The notes: generated by a model from the letters alone, not told the origin. A stretch of 64,000 nt of DNA from Paludibacteraceae bacterium (GCA_017962085.1 JAGCWA010000013.1:39535-103534); one strand, 5' to 3'. Shown: positions 17,177-25,669, counted from the stretch's first letter. Made by a program: numbers and translations.

Positions 17177-17290
17177 TTTTAATTTATATTAATGTTAAAC
17201 AAAAATTAGTCTCTAACTAAAACTACTCTCTTTTTTACTTACTTCAATACAACAAACAACCAGTCTACACAAAAACAACGTGACGCACGA

Positions 17291-17392
17291 CTAGAAACAG
17301 CCGCACGACGACGATTTGCATGCCACAGCGATCACCGCCACAACGATGAGCGCAACGACTAATTTGATATATTTTACGAGAGAATCACGCAT
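17291..17392 (-). CDS. Predicted 33-residue mini-lipoprotein (second of pair)
   Basis: Translating the minus strand from ATG 17392 gives a 33-residue peptide: a short charged start (MRDSLVKYIK), a hydrophobic stretch (LVVALIVVAVIAVA) and a lipobox-like AVAC with Cys25, then KSSSCGCF and a TAG stop. A mature lipoprotein would be only about nine residues. Its start codon overlaps the 3' end of the preceding mini-lipoprotein by 8 bases, suggesting coupling. No family recognised; real expression is inferred from the promoter, signal and overlap. Confidence 0.5.
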   Translation of the reverse strand: MRDSLVKYIKLVVALIVVAVIAVACKSSSCGCF

Positions 17393-17513
17393 TCTGTTGA
17401 AGCTCAATCACCTCAGTATGCATATTCCCGTAACCTGGACAAAGTTGTTGCTTGCAAGCACTCATTGCCAATAGCAATAATGCAGCTGCGATAACCATCT
17501 TAATTGTTCTCAT
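17385..17513 (-). CDS. Predicted 42-residue mini-lipoprotein (first of pair)
   Basis: From ATG 17513 the minus strand encodes 42 residues: MRTIKMVIAAALLLLAMSAC with Cys20 at the end of a lipoprotein signal, then KQQLCPGYGNMHTEVIELQQ. The signal peptide is textbook; the mature part is 23 residues with one further cysteine. A -7 box (TAAATTTG) lies 35-42 bases upstream. The gene sits between gapA and the DUF4105 gene and overlaps the second mini-lipoprotein. Too short for most annotation pipelines. Small Bacteroidota lipoproteins with a CP-Y element are known to occur, but I cannot assign a family. Confidence 0.6.
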   Translation of the reverse strand: MRTIKMVIAAALLLLAMSACKQQLCPGYGNMHTEVIELQQNA

Positions 17514-17547
17514 AACGTATCAAATTATTAATTACCATTCAATAGTG

Positions 17548-17555
17548 CAAATTTA
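17548..17555 (-). promoter_or_regulatory. -7 promoter box (TAAATTTG) for the mini-lipoproteins
   Basis: Exact TAnnTTTG match, 35 bases upstream of ATG 17513 and 6 bases after the DUF4105 stop. Confidence 0.5.
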
Positions 17556-17560
17556 CTTTT

Positions 17561-18769
17561 TTATTTTATTCGTTGTTTATCCGAAAGCGTTTTTTTGTCG
17601 AATTTTGCAAAAAAAGATTTTTTATACACCATAGCATACGACAAACCGCTAATTATCAACGACATCGCAAATAAAATGAATTCCATGCACGTCGATTGGG
17701 GCAACATTGCAATGAGCAACACATAGCCCACACAAAACAACAAATCCAACCCGACCACCACCTGGGCTAAACGGTTCCGCACCCCTACGGCGACTATGCC
17801 CGCAACAACCAAATGCAACGGATTCACCCACATCAAATTGAAGTTCGGGAAGGTGCATTCATGCGTGGAGAAGAATGTCAGAAAAAAGATCAGCACACCC
17901 GCCAGTCCCATCGCCAAGAAAAGGACAGTCCCATAGACACGCACATAGGCCTTGCAAATCGCACGCCATGCGAAGAAAAGGGAAACCAGCGAGAGGAGAA
18001 GCAACAGCAAACCAACCGCCATAGGGGTAGTGAAGAACGACTCTTCCTTAAACGCCTTCGGCTGTGGCCTCCACACCTGCGCCTTCTTCCGCACCAACGG
18101 ACGACGGTCGCCCGACTGGTCCACGATGGTGGCACTGTCCAACTGCGTCATCAGCTCCACCGGCAAGAACGACACCATAGAGTCCGGTATCACCGCATCG
18201 GCACCGCTTCCCAAACTGAGGTCGATGCCCAAACGCAACCAAGGCGTGGAGGTGCAAAGCGCATGAACCTTGTCTCGGTAGCTCTCCGTGTTTCCCTTCG
18301 GCACATAGGTTATTCCGCCCATGCAACGTTCCAATAGGCGCCGTGGACGTGTGGCGCAATTGTCCGAGAAAAACTTATACCGGTAATATTTGTTCTCTGG
18401 CTTCGTGTTCTCCACCAAGGCGATCCGCACCCTCTCCGCCTCTTCGTCCGTCAAATTCAACTCCTGCAGGTAGGCATAGCAGTTCTTCCAGATGATTTCG
18501 TCCGTGGTGTTCTGCGGACGGTCCGTCTCCAAACAATAATCGGTCTCGCCCGCAAGGAACTTGTACACGAAATCGTCGGAGAAATCAAACACACCGTAAT
18601 TGTACACCAAACTGGTGGAGTCGGTCGACACCAACAACGCCGTATGCCCCCACACCGTATAGACCGCCCTTTCACTCGGATAGGTGGTGATCACATAGAC
18701 AGACGTCTTAGCGTTCGACACGAACGAAAGAGAAATAAGAAACAAAAGCAATAGGAACCTATGCCTCAC
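17561..18769 (-). CDS. DUF4105 / Lnb-type membrane protein
   Basis: A 402-residue protein with a signal peptide (FLLLLFLISLSFVSNA), a periplasmic domain to ~255 and four or five C-terminal transmembrane helices (~255-395). The periplasmic part is the DUF4105 (Lnb N-terminal) type: TVWGHTALLV with His42, YNYGVFDF, and FFSDNCATRPR with Cys138, the pair expected to be catalytic. Family members include Lnb, which N-acylates lipoproteins in Bacteroides; shared function here is plausible but not proven. Start is a GTG at 18769; no in-frame ATG exists near the signal. It lies directly upstream of two mini-lipoprotein genes. Confidence 0.85.
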   Translation of the reverse strand: MRHRFLLLLFLISLSFVSNAKTSVYVITTYPSERAVYTVWGHTALLVSTDSTSLVYNYGVFDFSDDFVYKFLAGETDYCLETDRPQNTTDEIIWKNCYAYLQELNLTDEEAERVRIALVENTKPENKYYRYKFFSDNCATRPRRLLERCMGGITYVPKGNTESYRDKVHALCTSTPWLRLGIDLSLGSGADAVIPDSMVSFLPVELMTQLDSATIVDQSGDRRPLVRKKAQVWRPQPKAFKEESFFTTPMAVGLLLLLLSLVSLFFAWRAICKAYVRVYGTVLFLAMGLAGVLIFFLTFFSTHECTFPNFNLMWVNPLHLVVAGIVAVGVRNRLAQVVVGLDLLFCVGYVLLIAMLPQSTCMEFILFAMSLIISGLSYAMVYKKSFFAKFDKKTLSDKQRIK

Positions 18770-18792
18770 AACAATAGAATTTAAATGCTGAA

Positions 18793-19119
18793 TTATTTGA
18801 TTACAATGCGTTGAACGATATTCTCAACGCGCACCACATAAAAGCCTTTCTTCAGGTCCAGAGATATCTTCTCGTCGTCGTTGGTCGTCTCGACTGAAAG
18901 CACGGGCACACCCAACATATTCATCACCTCCACCTTCGTGCCTTCCTTGACACCGGAGAGATATAAATAGTTGCCGGAGAAAGATATCGAAATCGCATTC
19001 GCCTTCCCCGCCTGCTGTTGTTCCTCACGCACCTCGTTCCCACCCTTCACGGACTGGGAGAAGGCAACCGTAGGAGCCATCAACATGAGCAAAAATAATA
19101 TGTGAGCGAATCTCTTCAT
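18793..19119 (-). CDS. Signal peptide plus stand-alone T9SS-type sorting domain
   Basis: A 108-residue protein from ATG 19119; the -7 box at 19138-19145 excludes the TTG start at 19140. After a signal peptide (HILFLLMLMAPTVAFSQ) and a ~25-residue linker, the remainder resembles a type A T9SS C-terminal domain: LSGVKEGTKVEVMNMLGVPV, DLKKGFYVVRVEN and a terminal basic IVQRIVIK. T9SS CTDs normally sit behind a cargo domain; here almost nothing else is present. It lies 23 bases upstream of the DUF4105 gene. It could be cargo-less or a decoy, or a structural protein. Confidence 0.7.
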   Translation of the reverse strand: MKRFAHILFLLMLMAPTVAFSQSVKGGNEVREEQQQAGKANAISISFSGNYLYLSGVKEGTKVEVMNMLGVPVLSVETTNDDEKISLDLKKGFYVVRVENIVQRIVIK

Positions 19120-19137
19120 AAACCTTTTTCTTTTTCG

Positions 19138-19145
19138 CAAAAATA
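19138..19145 (-). promoter_or_regulatory. -7 promoter box (TATTTTTG)
   Basis: Exact TAnnTTTG match, 19-26 bases before ATG 19119, and overlapping the alternative TTG start, which it therefore rules out. Confidence 0.55.
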
Positions 19146-19213
19146 ATGTCTACAATCGTGAATTCAAAATTATTTCACAATTTTTAATCCGATTACACAA
19201 TAAAATGATGTGT

Positions 19214-19666
19214 TTAGTGTTGTAGAACATCCTTTTCGTATGCGCGGATCACCTTACGCCACTCTTCGGAGATAGGCAAAGAGAGATTTGTCTTAGGGTC
19301 GAAGCCGCACATGATGGTTCGGCAGACGCTCTTCACCCGCTGGGTTTTCTCGTCATACAACTCCTGAACGAGCTTCACGCTCTTGTTGCCTATTTCGTAG
19401 ATCTTTGTCTTCACCACGATATTATCGCCCATGAAAATAGGCGCCTGGAAGTCCACGTTCACATTCACGATCACCAGCGCCATGTCGCCGTGACCGATCC
19501 CTTGCTTGTCCAACGCCTCGAAATAGGAGACTTTCCCCAAATCGAAGTAGGAAAGGATGACCGCATTGTTCACATGTCCGTAGATATCCACGTCGTTAAA
19601 ACGGATCTGAACACTCATTTGGTGGTTGAACTTCACCGCCTCGGCATCGAAAACAGAATTATCCAT
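19214..19666 (-). CDS. Acyl-CoA thioesterase, hotdog fold (YbgC/4HBT-like)
   Basis: A 150-residue single hotdog-domain protein. The signature VQIRFNDVDIYGHVNNAVIL contains the Asp and the GHVNN motif of the 4-hydroxybenzoyl-CoA thioesterase family, followed by the long helix YFDLGKVSYFEAL. It should hydrolyse acyl-CoA thioesters; chain preference is not readable. Gene order recF-DUF721-thioesterase is compact (22 bases from DUF721), so it probably shares their transcript. Confidence 0.88.
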   Translation of the reverse strand: MDNSVFDAEAVKFNHQMSVQIRFNDVDIYGHVNNAVILSYFDLGKVSYFEALDKQGIGHGDMALVIVNVNVDFQAPIFMGDNIVVKTKIYEIGNKSVKLVQELYDEKTQRVKSVCRTIMCGFDPKTNLSLPISEEWRKVIRAYEKDVLQH

Positions 19667-19688
19667 CTATATGTCAGTTAACAGATTA

Positions 19689-19979
19689 TCATAAAAAAAC
19701 TATATCATCGATCACTGATGTCCCCACCTTCCCGTTCAGGCGTTCCACCAAGGTGCTTCGGCTCATCATCAGGTCGTTTTTCAGCAATGGGGAGGTGAGC
19801 TTCACGAAGAGCTTGCGTCCGCTCAGATAGACGTTGTTGGTATACCGCCCGATGTTGCCGCCACCCAACTTGCGCCACTCTTCCAGCACCTGCTGTTCGG
19901 CGATGCGCTTGCCCAGTTCCCCCTGATGGAGGAAGTCCTCTATGTAGCCGCCCAACAATTCAGGATCCTTCGCCTTCAT
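19689..19979 (-). CDS. DUF721 (DciA-like) protein
   Basis: A 96-residue protein from ATG 19979, which overlaps the recF stop by 4 bases (ATGA). Features of DUF721: helical start ELLGGYIEDFLHQGELGKRI, the EQQVLEEWRKLGG helix, and the strand NNVYLSGRKLFVKLTSPLLK. DUF721 includes DciA, which loads the replicative helicase in bacteria that lack DnaC; position next to recF fits a replication/repair role. A longer frame with 21 extra residues overlaps recF and is rejected. Confidence 0.85.
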   Translation of the reverse strand: MKAKDPELLGGYIEDFLHQGELGKRIAEQQVLEEWRKLGGGNIGRYTNNVYLSGRKLFVKLTSPLLKNDLMMSRSTLVERLNGKVGTSVIDDIVFL

Positions 19980-21085
19980 CGCTTCACCTCCATGAGTTGT
20001 TCCACCACACCATCCTCCACCTTGAAGAGGAGGTAGTCGCACCCCGAATGTTCCAGGATCGAGGAGAGGTGCTCCCGGTCGGTGTCGGAGATGAAGACCT
20101 GCCCGAAACGGTCGTCCCGCAACAATTGCAGGATGCGGCTCACACGCTGGGCGTCAAGCTTGTCGAATATATCGTCCAAAAGCAATATAGGGCGCACCCC
20201 ACTCTGCTCCTTCAGGAAGTTGAACTGCGCCAGTTTCAGGGCGATCAGGTATGTCTTGTTCTGTCCCTGCGAGCCGATGCGTTTGATGGGAAGTCCGCCC
20301 ATCTCCATGTCGAGGTCGTCCTTATGGATGCCCTTCGTGGAGTAGCCGATGACGAAGTCGCGGTCGCGGGTCATCCGCAGCTGTTCCTCGAACGGAAGGG
20401 AATCCTGCAAGTGTGAGCGATACGTGAGCCCCACCTGCTCCTTCCCGTCGGAGACGATTTGGTGGAATTCTGAGAAATGGGGCAAGAAATGTTCGATGAA
20501 ATCGCTCCTTTTCGCGAAGATATAGGATCCATACTCCACCATCTGCGCCTCCAGCACATCGAGCAACAGGTCTTCCCTATTCTCCGCCTTGATCATCGCG
20601 TTACGTTGCGACAAGGCATTGTTGTAGGCCAAAAGGCAGGAGAGGTATTTCTTGTCATACTGCGAGATGAAGCCGTCCATGAACTTGCGGCGCTCGTCGC
20701 TTCCCTCCTGAATCAGGACACCGTCCGCAGGCGAGATGAGCACCAGCGGCAAGAGACCGATATGGTCGGAGAGCTTCTCGTACTCCTTCTTGTCGCACTT
20801 GAAATGCTTCTTCTGGCGGCGCTTCAGGTCGCAATGGATATCCACGTTCCGATCGCCCCGCTCATACTTGCCCTCCAGCATCATGAACTCCTCGTCGTGC
20901 GTGACGTTCTGGCTGTCGATCGCATTGCAGTGACTCTTGCAGAAAGAGAGGTAGTAGACCGCATCCAACAGGTTCGTTTTGCCCATGCCGTTATTGCCCA
21001 CGAAGCAGTTGATCTTAGGGGAAAACATAAGATCCGCTTCCCGGATATTCTTGTAATTCAATATGCGAAGGCGGGACAAAAACAT
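19976..21085 (-). CDS. recF: DNA replication and repair protein RecF
   Basis: A 369-residue SMC-like ATPase. Walker A is FVGNNGMGKTNLLDAVYYL, the signature region is KRIGSQGQNKTYLIALKLAQ and Walker B is RPILLLDDIFDKLD. RecF acts with RecO/RecR to load RecA at gaps. Length fits. Followed with ATGA coupling by DUF721 and then the thioesterase. A long hairpin separates it from purC. Confidence 0.95.
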   Translation of the reverse strand: MFLSRLRILNYKNIREADLMFSPKINCFVGNNGMGKTNLLDAVYYLSFCKSHCNAIDSQNVTHDEEFMMLEGKYERGDRNVDIHCDLKRRQKKHFKCDKKEYEKLSDHIGLLPLVLISPADGVLIQEGSDERRKFMDGFISQYDKKYLSCLLAYNNALSQRNAMIKAENREDLLLDVLEAQMVEYGSYIFAKRSDFIEHFLPHFSEFHQIVSDGKEQVGLTYRSHLQDSLPFEEQLRMTRDRDFVIGYSTKGIHKDDLDMEMGGLPIKRIGSQGQNKTYLIALKLAQFNFLKEQSGVRPILLLDDIFDKLDAQRVSRILQLLRDDRFGQVFISDTDREHLSSILEHSGCDYLLFKVEDGVVEQLMEVKR

Positions 21086-21098
21086 AGCGTATCACAAA

Positions 21099-21147
21099 GC
21101 AACAGGTCTCCGCCGACGGTTCGAAAACCCCTGCGGAGACCTGTTCG
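21099..21147 (-). terminator. Long hairpin after purC
   Basis: A perfect 13-base inverted repeat, AACAGGTCTCCGC (21101-21113) and GCGGAGACCTGTT (21133-21145), only 4 bases after the purC stop and 15 bases before the recF start. The trailing sequence on the minus strand is only moderately T-rich. Confidence 0.7.
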
Positions 21148-21150
21148 TTC

Positions 21151-22101
21151 TTACTTATTCAGATAAGCCAGCACATTCTTCTCGATGCGGTTCCCGAGAG
21201 CGGACATGTCCGTCTCCTTCTGGAACTTCTCGCCGACGATGTTCTCGTACAACTCGATGTAACGCTCCGAGATGGACTTCACGATGGCGCTGGTCATCTC
21301 AGGCACCTTCTGACCGGCCTTTCCCTGGAATCCGTTGTCCATCAGCCACTCGCGGACGAACTCCTTGGAGAGTTGCTTCTGAGGCTCACCCTTAGCGAAA
21401 CGCTCTTGATAGCCATCGGCGTAGAAGTAGCGGGAAGAGTCTGGCGTGTGGATCTCATCCATCAAGTAGATGGTTCCGTTGGCCTTACCGAACTCATATT
21501 TCGTGTCCACGAGGATTAAACCTCGCTTAGCGGCGATCTCGGTGCCACGTTGGAAGAGAGCCAAGGTATACTTCTCCAGCACCTCGTAGTCCTCCTTAGA
21601 GACCAAACCTCTCGCCAAGATCTCCTCCTTGGAGATATCCTCGTCGTGCTGACCGATCTCAGCCTTCGTGGTAGGGGTGATGATCGGGGTTGGGAACTTC
21701 TGGTTCTCCTTCATGCCCTCAGGGATCTTCACGCCGCAGATCTCACGCACACCGCTCTTGTAGGCGCGCCATGCGCTACCGCAGAGGTAACCGCGGACGA
21801 TCATCTCGACTGGATAACCCTCGCAACGGATGCCGACCGTCACCATAGGGTCCGGAGTCGCCAATTTCCAGTTAGGGCAAATATCCTTGGTGTCGTCCAA
21901 GAACTTAGCGGCGATTTGGTTCAGCACCTGTCCCTTGAAAGGAATACCCTTAGGGAGGATGACGTCGAAGGCGGATATCCTATCCGTAGCCACCATCACC
22001 AACTTATCGTCACCGATACTATACACATCTCTGACCTTCCCGTTGTAGACAGACTTCTGTCCAGGGAATTCAAAACTCGTTTTTACCAATGCGCTTTCCA
22101 T
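21151..22101 (-). CDS. purC: Phosphoribosylaminoimidazole-succinocarboxamide synthase
   Basis: A 316-residue SAICAR synthetase from ATG 22101 ([14 protein letters not shown]). Motifs: [49 protein letters not shown] and [11 protein letters not shown], then the [12 protein letters not shown] segment. It joins aspartate to CAIR in purine synthesis. This is the long (about 300-residue) form. A frame extending to 22281 is a shadow of phoH. The start overlaps the 3' end of phoH by 32 bases. Confidence 0.95.
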   Translation of the reverse strand: MESALVKTSFEFPGQKSVYNGKVRDVYSIGDDKLVMVATDRISAFDVILPKGIPFKGQVLNQIAAKFLDDTKDICPNWKLATPDPMVTVGIRCEGYPVEMIVRGYLCGSAWRAYKSGVREICGVKIPEGMKENQKFPTPIITPTTKAEIGQHDEDISKEEILARGLVSKEDYEVLEKYTLALFQRGTEIAAKRGLILVDTKYEFGKANGTIYLMDEIHTPDSSRYFYADGYQERFAKGEPQKQLSKEFVREWLMDNGFQGKAGQKVPEMTSAIVKSISERYIELYENIVGEKFQKETDMSALGNRIEKNVLAYLNK

Positions 22102-23119
22102 ATCCAATATTTTTGTTTGATTGTTTCTGTTCCGAATCGGCCGCCTCAGCGTTCCGCAGCTCCTCCTGCCTCTTCTTACGTTCCTCCGTGGCCTTGTCGT
22201 AGGCCTCCACGATGCGTTGCACCAGCGGGTGGCGGACGATATCCTTGACGTCGAACTGCACCTTCGCCACACCGTCCACATCCTGGAGGGTCTGGAGGGC
22301 GTCGATCAAGCCCGACTTCTGGTTAGGCGGCAGGTCGATCTGGGAGATGTCGCCGGTGACCACGATCTTACTGTTCACACCCATACGGGTGAGCAGCATC
22401 TTGATCTGCTGGGTGGTCGTGTTCTGGGCCTCATCCAGGATGATGAAAGAGTCGCCAAGCGTACGTCCACGCATGAAGGCGAGCGGAGCGATCTGTATGG
22501 TGCCGTTCTCCATGAACTCGCGGAGCTTCGTGCCCGGCACCATGTCCTGCAAAGCGTCATAGAGCGGTTGCAGATAAGGGTCGATCTTCTCCTTCATATC
22601 GCCCGGCAGGAATCCCAGCTTCTCGCCAGCCTCAACAGCGGGACGGCTCAGGACGATGCGGCGCACCTCCTTGTTCTTCAAGGCGCGCACGGCCAAGGCG
22701 ATCGCCGTGTAGGTCTTACCGGAACCCGCCGGACCCGTAGCGAAGAGGAGGTCGTTCTTCTCATATTCCGCCACGAGGCGTTTCTGGTTCGGTGTGCGGG
22801 CCACGATCGGTTTCCCGCTCACGCCGTAGATGATCAGGTTCTTATCCGCCACGTTCTCAGGCTGTGTTTTTCCTTTGATGAGGTCGATCACCACCTCCTC
22901 CGACAGGGCATTGTATCGGGCGCAATACTGCTCCATGAGGGCGAAAGCCTCCTCGAAGCGGGCAATCTCCTCCTCGTCGCCGATGCACTTCACAGCGTTT
23001 CCGCGCGCCACAATTTTCAGCTTGGGCAACAAGTTCTTGATCGCATGGATATTGCAATTGTTCACGCCGTAGAAGATTACGGGATCAGCATTCTCTATAA
23101 GGAAAATCTTCTCTATCAT
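22070..23119 (-). CDS. phoH: PhoH-like P-loop ATPase
   Basis: A 349-residue protein from ATG 23119 (one codon after a TTG). An N-terminal KH-like region (to ~90) precedes the PhoH ATPase: Walker [40 protein letters not shown], and Walker [16 protein letters not shown] with the sensor [12 protein letters not shown]. PhoH-like proteins are thought to act as RNA-associated ATPases or helicases. The last ~40 residues are a charged tail. It overlaps purC by 32 bases; a -7 box lies 33-40 bases upstream. Confidence 0.92.
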   Translation of the reverse strand: MIEKIFLIENADPVIFYGVNNCNIHAIKNLLPKLKIVARGNAVKCIGDEEEIARFEEAFALMEQYCARYNALSEEVVIDLIKGKTQPENVADKNLIIYGVSGKPIVARTPNQKRLVAEYEKNDLLFATGPAGSGKTYTAIALAVRALKNKEVRRIVLSRPAVEAGEKLGFLPGDMKEKIDPYLQPLYDALQDMVPGTKLREFMENGTIQIAPLAFMRGRTLGDSFIILDEAQNTTTQQIKMLLTRMGVNSKIVVTGDISQIDLPPNQKSGLIDALQTLQDVDGVAKVQFDVKDIVRHPLVQRIVEAYDKATEERKKRQEELRNAEAADSEQKQSNKNIGYGKRIGKNEF

Positions 23120-23151
23120 CAACCCAAAAAAGTCTTTTCGATTTTATGGTG

Positions 23152-23159
23152 CAAAGATA
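23152..23159 (-). promoter_or_regulatory. -7 promoter box (TATCTTTG) for phoH-purC
   Basis: Exact TAnnTTTG match, 33 bases upstream of the phoH ATG. Confidence 0.55.
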
Positions 23160-23160
23160 A

Positions 23161-23200
23161 TTAAAAATTAGGAGTTGAGAGTTATGAATAAAGAATTATG
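23161..23200. repeat. AT-rich dispersed repeat (AATTAGGAGTT type)
   Basis: The stretch contains AAAAATTAGGAGTTGAGAG and AAGAATTATGG. A similar sequence in the opposite orientation lies at 59134-59165, and related runs of AATTAAAAATT or GAATTTTGAATT at 32602-32627 and 33056-33085. They are short, degenerate and intergenic. Confidence 0.45.
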
Positions 23201-23261
23201 GGGACGAGGTATTATATTATTATAAAATATTAATATACAATATGTTATATTACATCAAAAC

Positions 23262-23295
23262 AACAAAACGGTGGAAGGCATGCACCCTCCACCGT
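23262..23295 (-). terminator. Terminator of the C10/lipoprotein operon
   Basis: Stem ACGGTGGA (23268-23275) and TCCACCGT (23288-23295), extended by GG/CC, followed on the minus strand by TTTGTTGTTTTG. It lies 22 bases after the stop of the last lipoprotein gene. No comparable hairpin was seen between the five upstream genes. Confidence 0.8.
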
Positions 23296-23317
23296 AGATT
23301 TCACAAGACGATATTTC

Positions 23318-24016
23318 TCACAACTCCACATGCACCGTCGACGACACCGACTTCCATCCATCGAAGGAGAAAGTGACGGTGAAGTTATGTATGCGGGAGA
23401 GGGTGGGAAGAGGAAGATAGATGCCAACTGGGCCTTCATCCCAAAGAGATTTCTCCTGCTGTTCATACTCGCTAAAAGGTTTTAAAACTTCGCAAAAAGG
23501 TTTTAAAATATGCTCTTGGGAATATATACCATTGTATCCATTCTGAATAAACAATGCGTACGATTCAGAATAGATCTTCGCAACGTCAATCAGTTCACTA
23601 CCGGCAAGATGTGTATCATCGAAATCAGCGTCCGAAACGACAGAAATAGCACTGACAGGGTATGCGATAGCAGGATACATATAGTTGGTTTTCCCATACC
23701 ATGCCGTGTCATGATACATCCTGACAAGGGAATCGTACAACGGATGGGGAGTTTGAGGATGGGTAGGACATTCTCCCGAATATACATATTCGCCCTTGAA
23801 GCAAAAGCCCATCACAATAGAATCCCCTTTCTTAGCAACTATATTCCAGGACAGATTCTCCATAGAATCCGGCAAAATATAACTTTGAAGATAATGCTTC
23901 GAAGGCCAAGTATATTCCGGGGTCTTTTTCCCTTCATCCTCTTCCTGACATGAAGCAAAGGCAATGACGGTTACCGTCGTCAACGCACCAACAATGATTT
24001 GAAAAAATTTATTCAT
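23318..24016 (-). CDS. C10-linked lipoprotein paralog 1
   Basis: A 232-residue lipoprotein: MNKFFQIIVGALTTVTVIAF then a lipobox ending ASC (Cys23). After an acidic linker it shares with paralogs 3 and 4 the blocks EYTWPSKHYLQSYILPDS, YSGECP, LYDSLVRMYHDTAW, YPVSAISVVSDADFDD, HLAGSELID and the end TFSFDGWKSVSSTVHVEL. No known domain recognised. It is the fifth and last gene after the C10 protease and is followed by a terminator. Placement behind a secreted protease suggests an inhibitor, propeptide-like partner or substrate; none is shown. Confidence 0.75.
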   Translation of the reverse strand: MNKFFQIIVGALTTVTVIAFASCQEEDEGKKTPEYTWPSKHYLQSYILPDSMENLSWNIVAKKGDSIVMGFCFKGEYVYSGECPTHPQTPHPLYDSLVRMYHDTAWYGKTNYMYPAIAYPVSAISVVSDADFDDTHLAGSELIDVAKIYSESYALFIQNGYNGIYSQEHILKPFCEVLKPFSEYEQQEKSLWDEGPVGIYLPLPTLSRIHNFTVTFSFDGWKSVSSTVHVEL

Positions 24017-24162
24017 AATTCATATCTTTCGTCAGCCAAACTACACGAATCTTTGCGTCATGTTGCATACTCCACGTCTGTCGCATAGCATCGCAACAGA
24101 TCCTTCAGCCAATCCGCGACATTAGACAGCCGCCCCTTGCCATAGAAAATCTCCAAACAATC
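24017..24162 (-). repeat. Duplicated spacer, copy A, with in-frame tail after paralog 2
   Basis: A 146-base spacer that is clearly homologous to 25525-25669. Directly after the TAG of paralog 2 the same frame continues for 34 codons (EIFYGKGRLSNVADWLKDLL) before a TGA, and the matching spacer keeps YGKGRLSTVADWLSDL in the same frame. This may be a decayed C-terminal module. Confidence 0.6.
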
Positions 24163-24810
24163 CTACAGTTCCACATGCACCGTCGACGACACCGACTTCC
24201 ACCCCTCGAAGGAGAAGGTGACGGTGAGGTTGTGTGTGCGGGAGAGGGTGGGAAGAGGAAGGTAGATGCCAATACCACCACACCAAAGATAACGTTCATA
24301 ATCAGAAAATAAAGAGAAAGGCTTCAACAACAGATCTTCTACATTCTCTCCTCGATAGCCAGACAACACGAAATTCCCCATCGAACAAACGCGAATATCC
24401 GCCAAATCGCAAAGTTCAGCTCCCGCAGGATGTTGCTCATCAAAATCAGCATCCGAGACCACTGACAAACATTTTACCGGATAAGGGCAGGCAGAAGGCA
24501 TCTCCCATGTGGCATAAAAATCATAACCCTCATCATGATTTAACGAGGCGAAGTAATCAAACCTACTATTCCCTTCTTTTTCCCATGAAACATGTTCTCC
24601 GTCAAACTCAGAAACAATGACAAATCCAGACGGGCGATCCGTCCATGTGGTAATATCCAATACCAACGTGTCAGGCACCACATATTTCACAACCGCATGT
24701 CCTGCCATTACATCCGCAGTGTCCGACTCTTTTTTTGAGTCACACCCCATTGTTGACAAGCATAAAGTCATCAACAAAAGGCATTTTATCAAGCATTTTA
24801 ATGATTTCAT
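24163..24810 (-). CDS. C10-linked lipoprotein paralog 2 (divergent)
   Basis: A 215-residue lipoprotein from ATG 24810, with signal MKSLKCLIKCLLLMTLCLS and a lipobox at TMGC (Cys23); an ATG at 24831 is also possible. The first two thirds differ strongly from the other three paralogs, yet YPVKCLSVVSDADFDEQHPAG is recognisable and the last ~35 residues (PLPTLSRTHNLTVTFSFEG onward) are almost identical to the others, also at DNA level. The pattern suggests gene conversion or exchange of the 3' end. Lies 36 bases after paralog 3. Confidence 0.75.
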   Translation of the reverse strand: MKSLKCLIKCLLLMTLCLSTMGCDSKKESDTADVMAGHAVVKYVVPDTLVLDITTWTDRPSGFVIVSEFDGEHVSWEKEGNSRFDYFASLNHDEGYDFYATWEMPSACPYPVKCLSVVSDADFDEQHPAGAELCDLADIRVCSMGNFVLSGYRGENVEDLLLKPFSLFSDYERYLWCGGIGIYLPLPTLSRTHNLTVTFSFEGWKSVSSTVHVEL

Positions 24811-24846
24811 AATCTCATCTGCACTAAACATCTAAAAAATTCCGAC

Positions 24847-25524
24847 TCACAACTCCACATGCACCGTCGACGACACCGACTTCCACCCCTCGAAGGAGAA
24901 GGTGACGGTGAAGTTGTGCGTGCGGGAAAGAGTGGGAAGAGGAAGATGGATACCAACCGCACCACACCAAAGGCAACGCTCATTCTGCGTGAATTTTGAA
25001 AAGGGTTGTCTTATACTCTTAAAATGCTCATCATCATACGGGTATCCATTCAGCACAAAATCGCCACGCGAAAGAGCATCAACACACGCAATATCAATCA
25101 GTTCACTACCAGCAAGATGTGCATCATCAAAATCGGCGTCCGAAACGACAGAAATAGCACTGACAGGATATGCGACAGGAGGATACCTGTAATTGGTCGT
25201 TCCACGCCACGCCGTATCATGATACATTCTGACCAGGGAATCATACAATGGGTGAGGAGAATGAGGATTGGTAGGACACTCTCCCGAGTATACGGATTCA
25301 CCCTCGAAACAAAAGCCCATCGCAATAGAATCTCTTTCCTTAGTGACTATATCCCAGGATAGATTCGACAAAGAATCCGGCAAAATATAACTTTGGTTAA
25401 AATGTTTCGAAGGCCATTCGTATTCCGGAGTCTGTTTTCCTTCATCCTCATCCCGACATGAAGCAAAGGCAATGACGGCTACCGTCGTCATCGCACCAAC
25501 AATGATTTGAAAAATTTTATTCAT
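24847..25524 (-). CDS. C10-linked lipoprotein paralog 3
   Basis: A 225-residue lipoprotein very close to paralogs 1 and 4: signal MNKIFQIIVGAMTTVAVIAF, lipobox ASC (Cys23), then EYEWPSKHFNQSYILPDS, YSGECPTNPHSPHPLYDSL, VSDADFDDAHLAGSELID and the common end WKSVSSTVHVEL. The segment between (about residues 160-190) differs most, including loss of the NGYNG-Y-Q block seen in 1 and 4. It is separated from paralog 4 by a 145-base duplicated spacer and from paralog 2 by a short gap. Confidence 0.75.
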   Translation of the reverse strand: MNKIFQIIVGAMTTVAVIAFASCRDEDEGKQTPEYEWPSKHFNQSYILPDSLSNLSWDIVTKERDSIAMGFCFEGESVYSGECPTNPHSPHPLYDSLVRMYHDTAWRGTTNYRYPPVAYPVSAISVVSDADFDDAHLAGSELIDIACVDALSRGDFVLNGYPYDDEHFKSIRQPFSKFTQNERCLWCGAVGIHLPLPTLSRTHNFTVTFSFEGWKSVSSTVHVEL

Positions 25525-25669
25525 AATACATTTTTTTCGTCAACCAAACTACACGAATCCTTGCGTCATATCGCAAGCGCCACGTCTGTCGATAACGCCA
25601 CTACAAATCACTCAGCCAATCCGCGACAGTAGAGAGCCGCCCCTTGCCATAGAAAATCTCCAAACAATC
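25525..25669 (-). repeat. Duplicated spacer, copy B
   Basis: Homologous to 24017-24162 over its whole length. Spacing between equivalent points of the two copies is about 1508 bases, equal to the distance between paralogs 1 and 3, which defines a two-gene tandem duplication unit. The frame of paralog 4 continues past its TAG for about 23 codons here. Confidence 0.65.

Noticed and set aside
22101-22281. N-terminal extension of purC to 22281
   Set aside because: The extra 60 codons are Arg-rich, lie in the phoH coding region on another frame and are not part of purC family N-termini.
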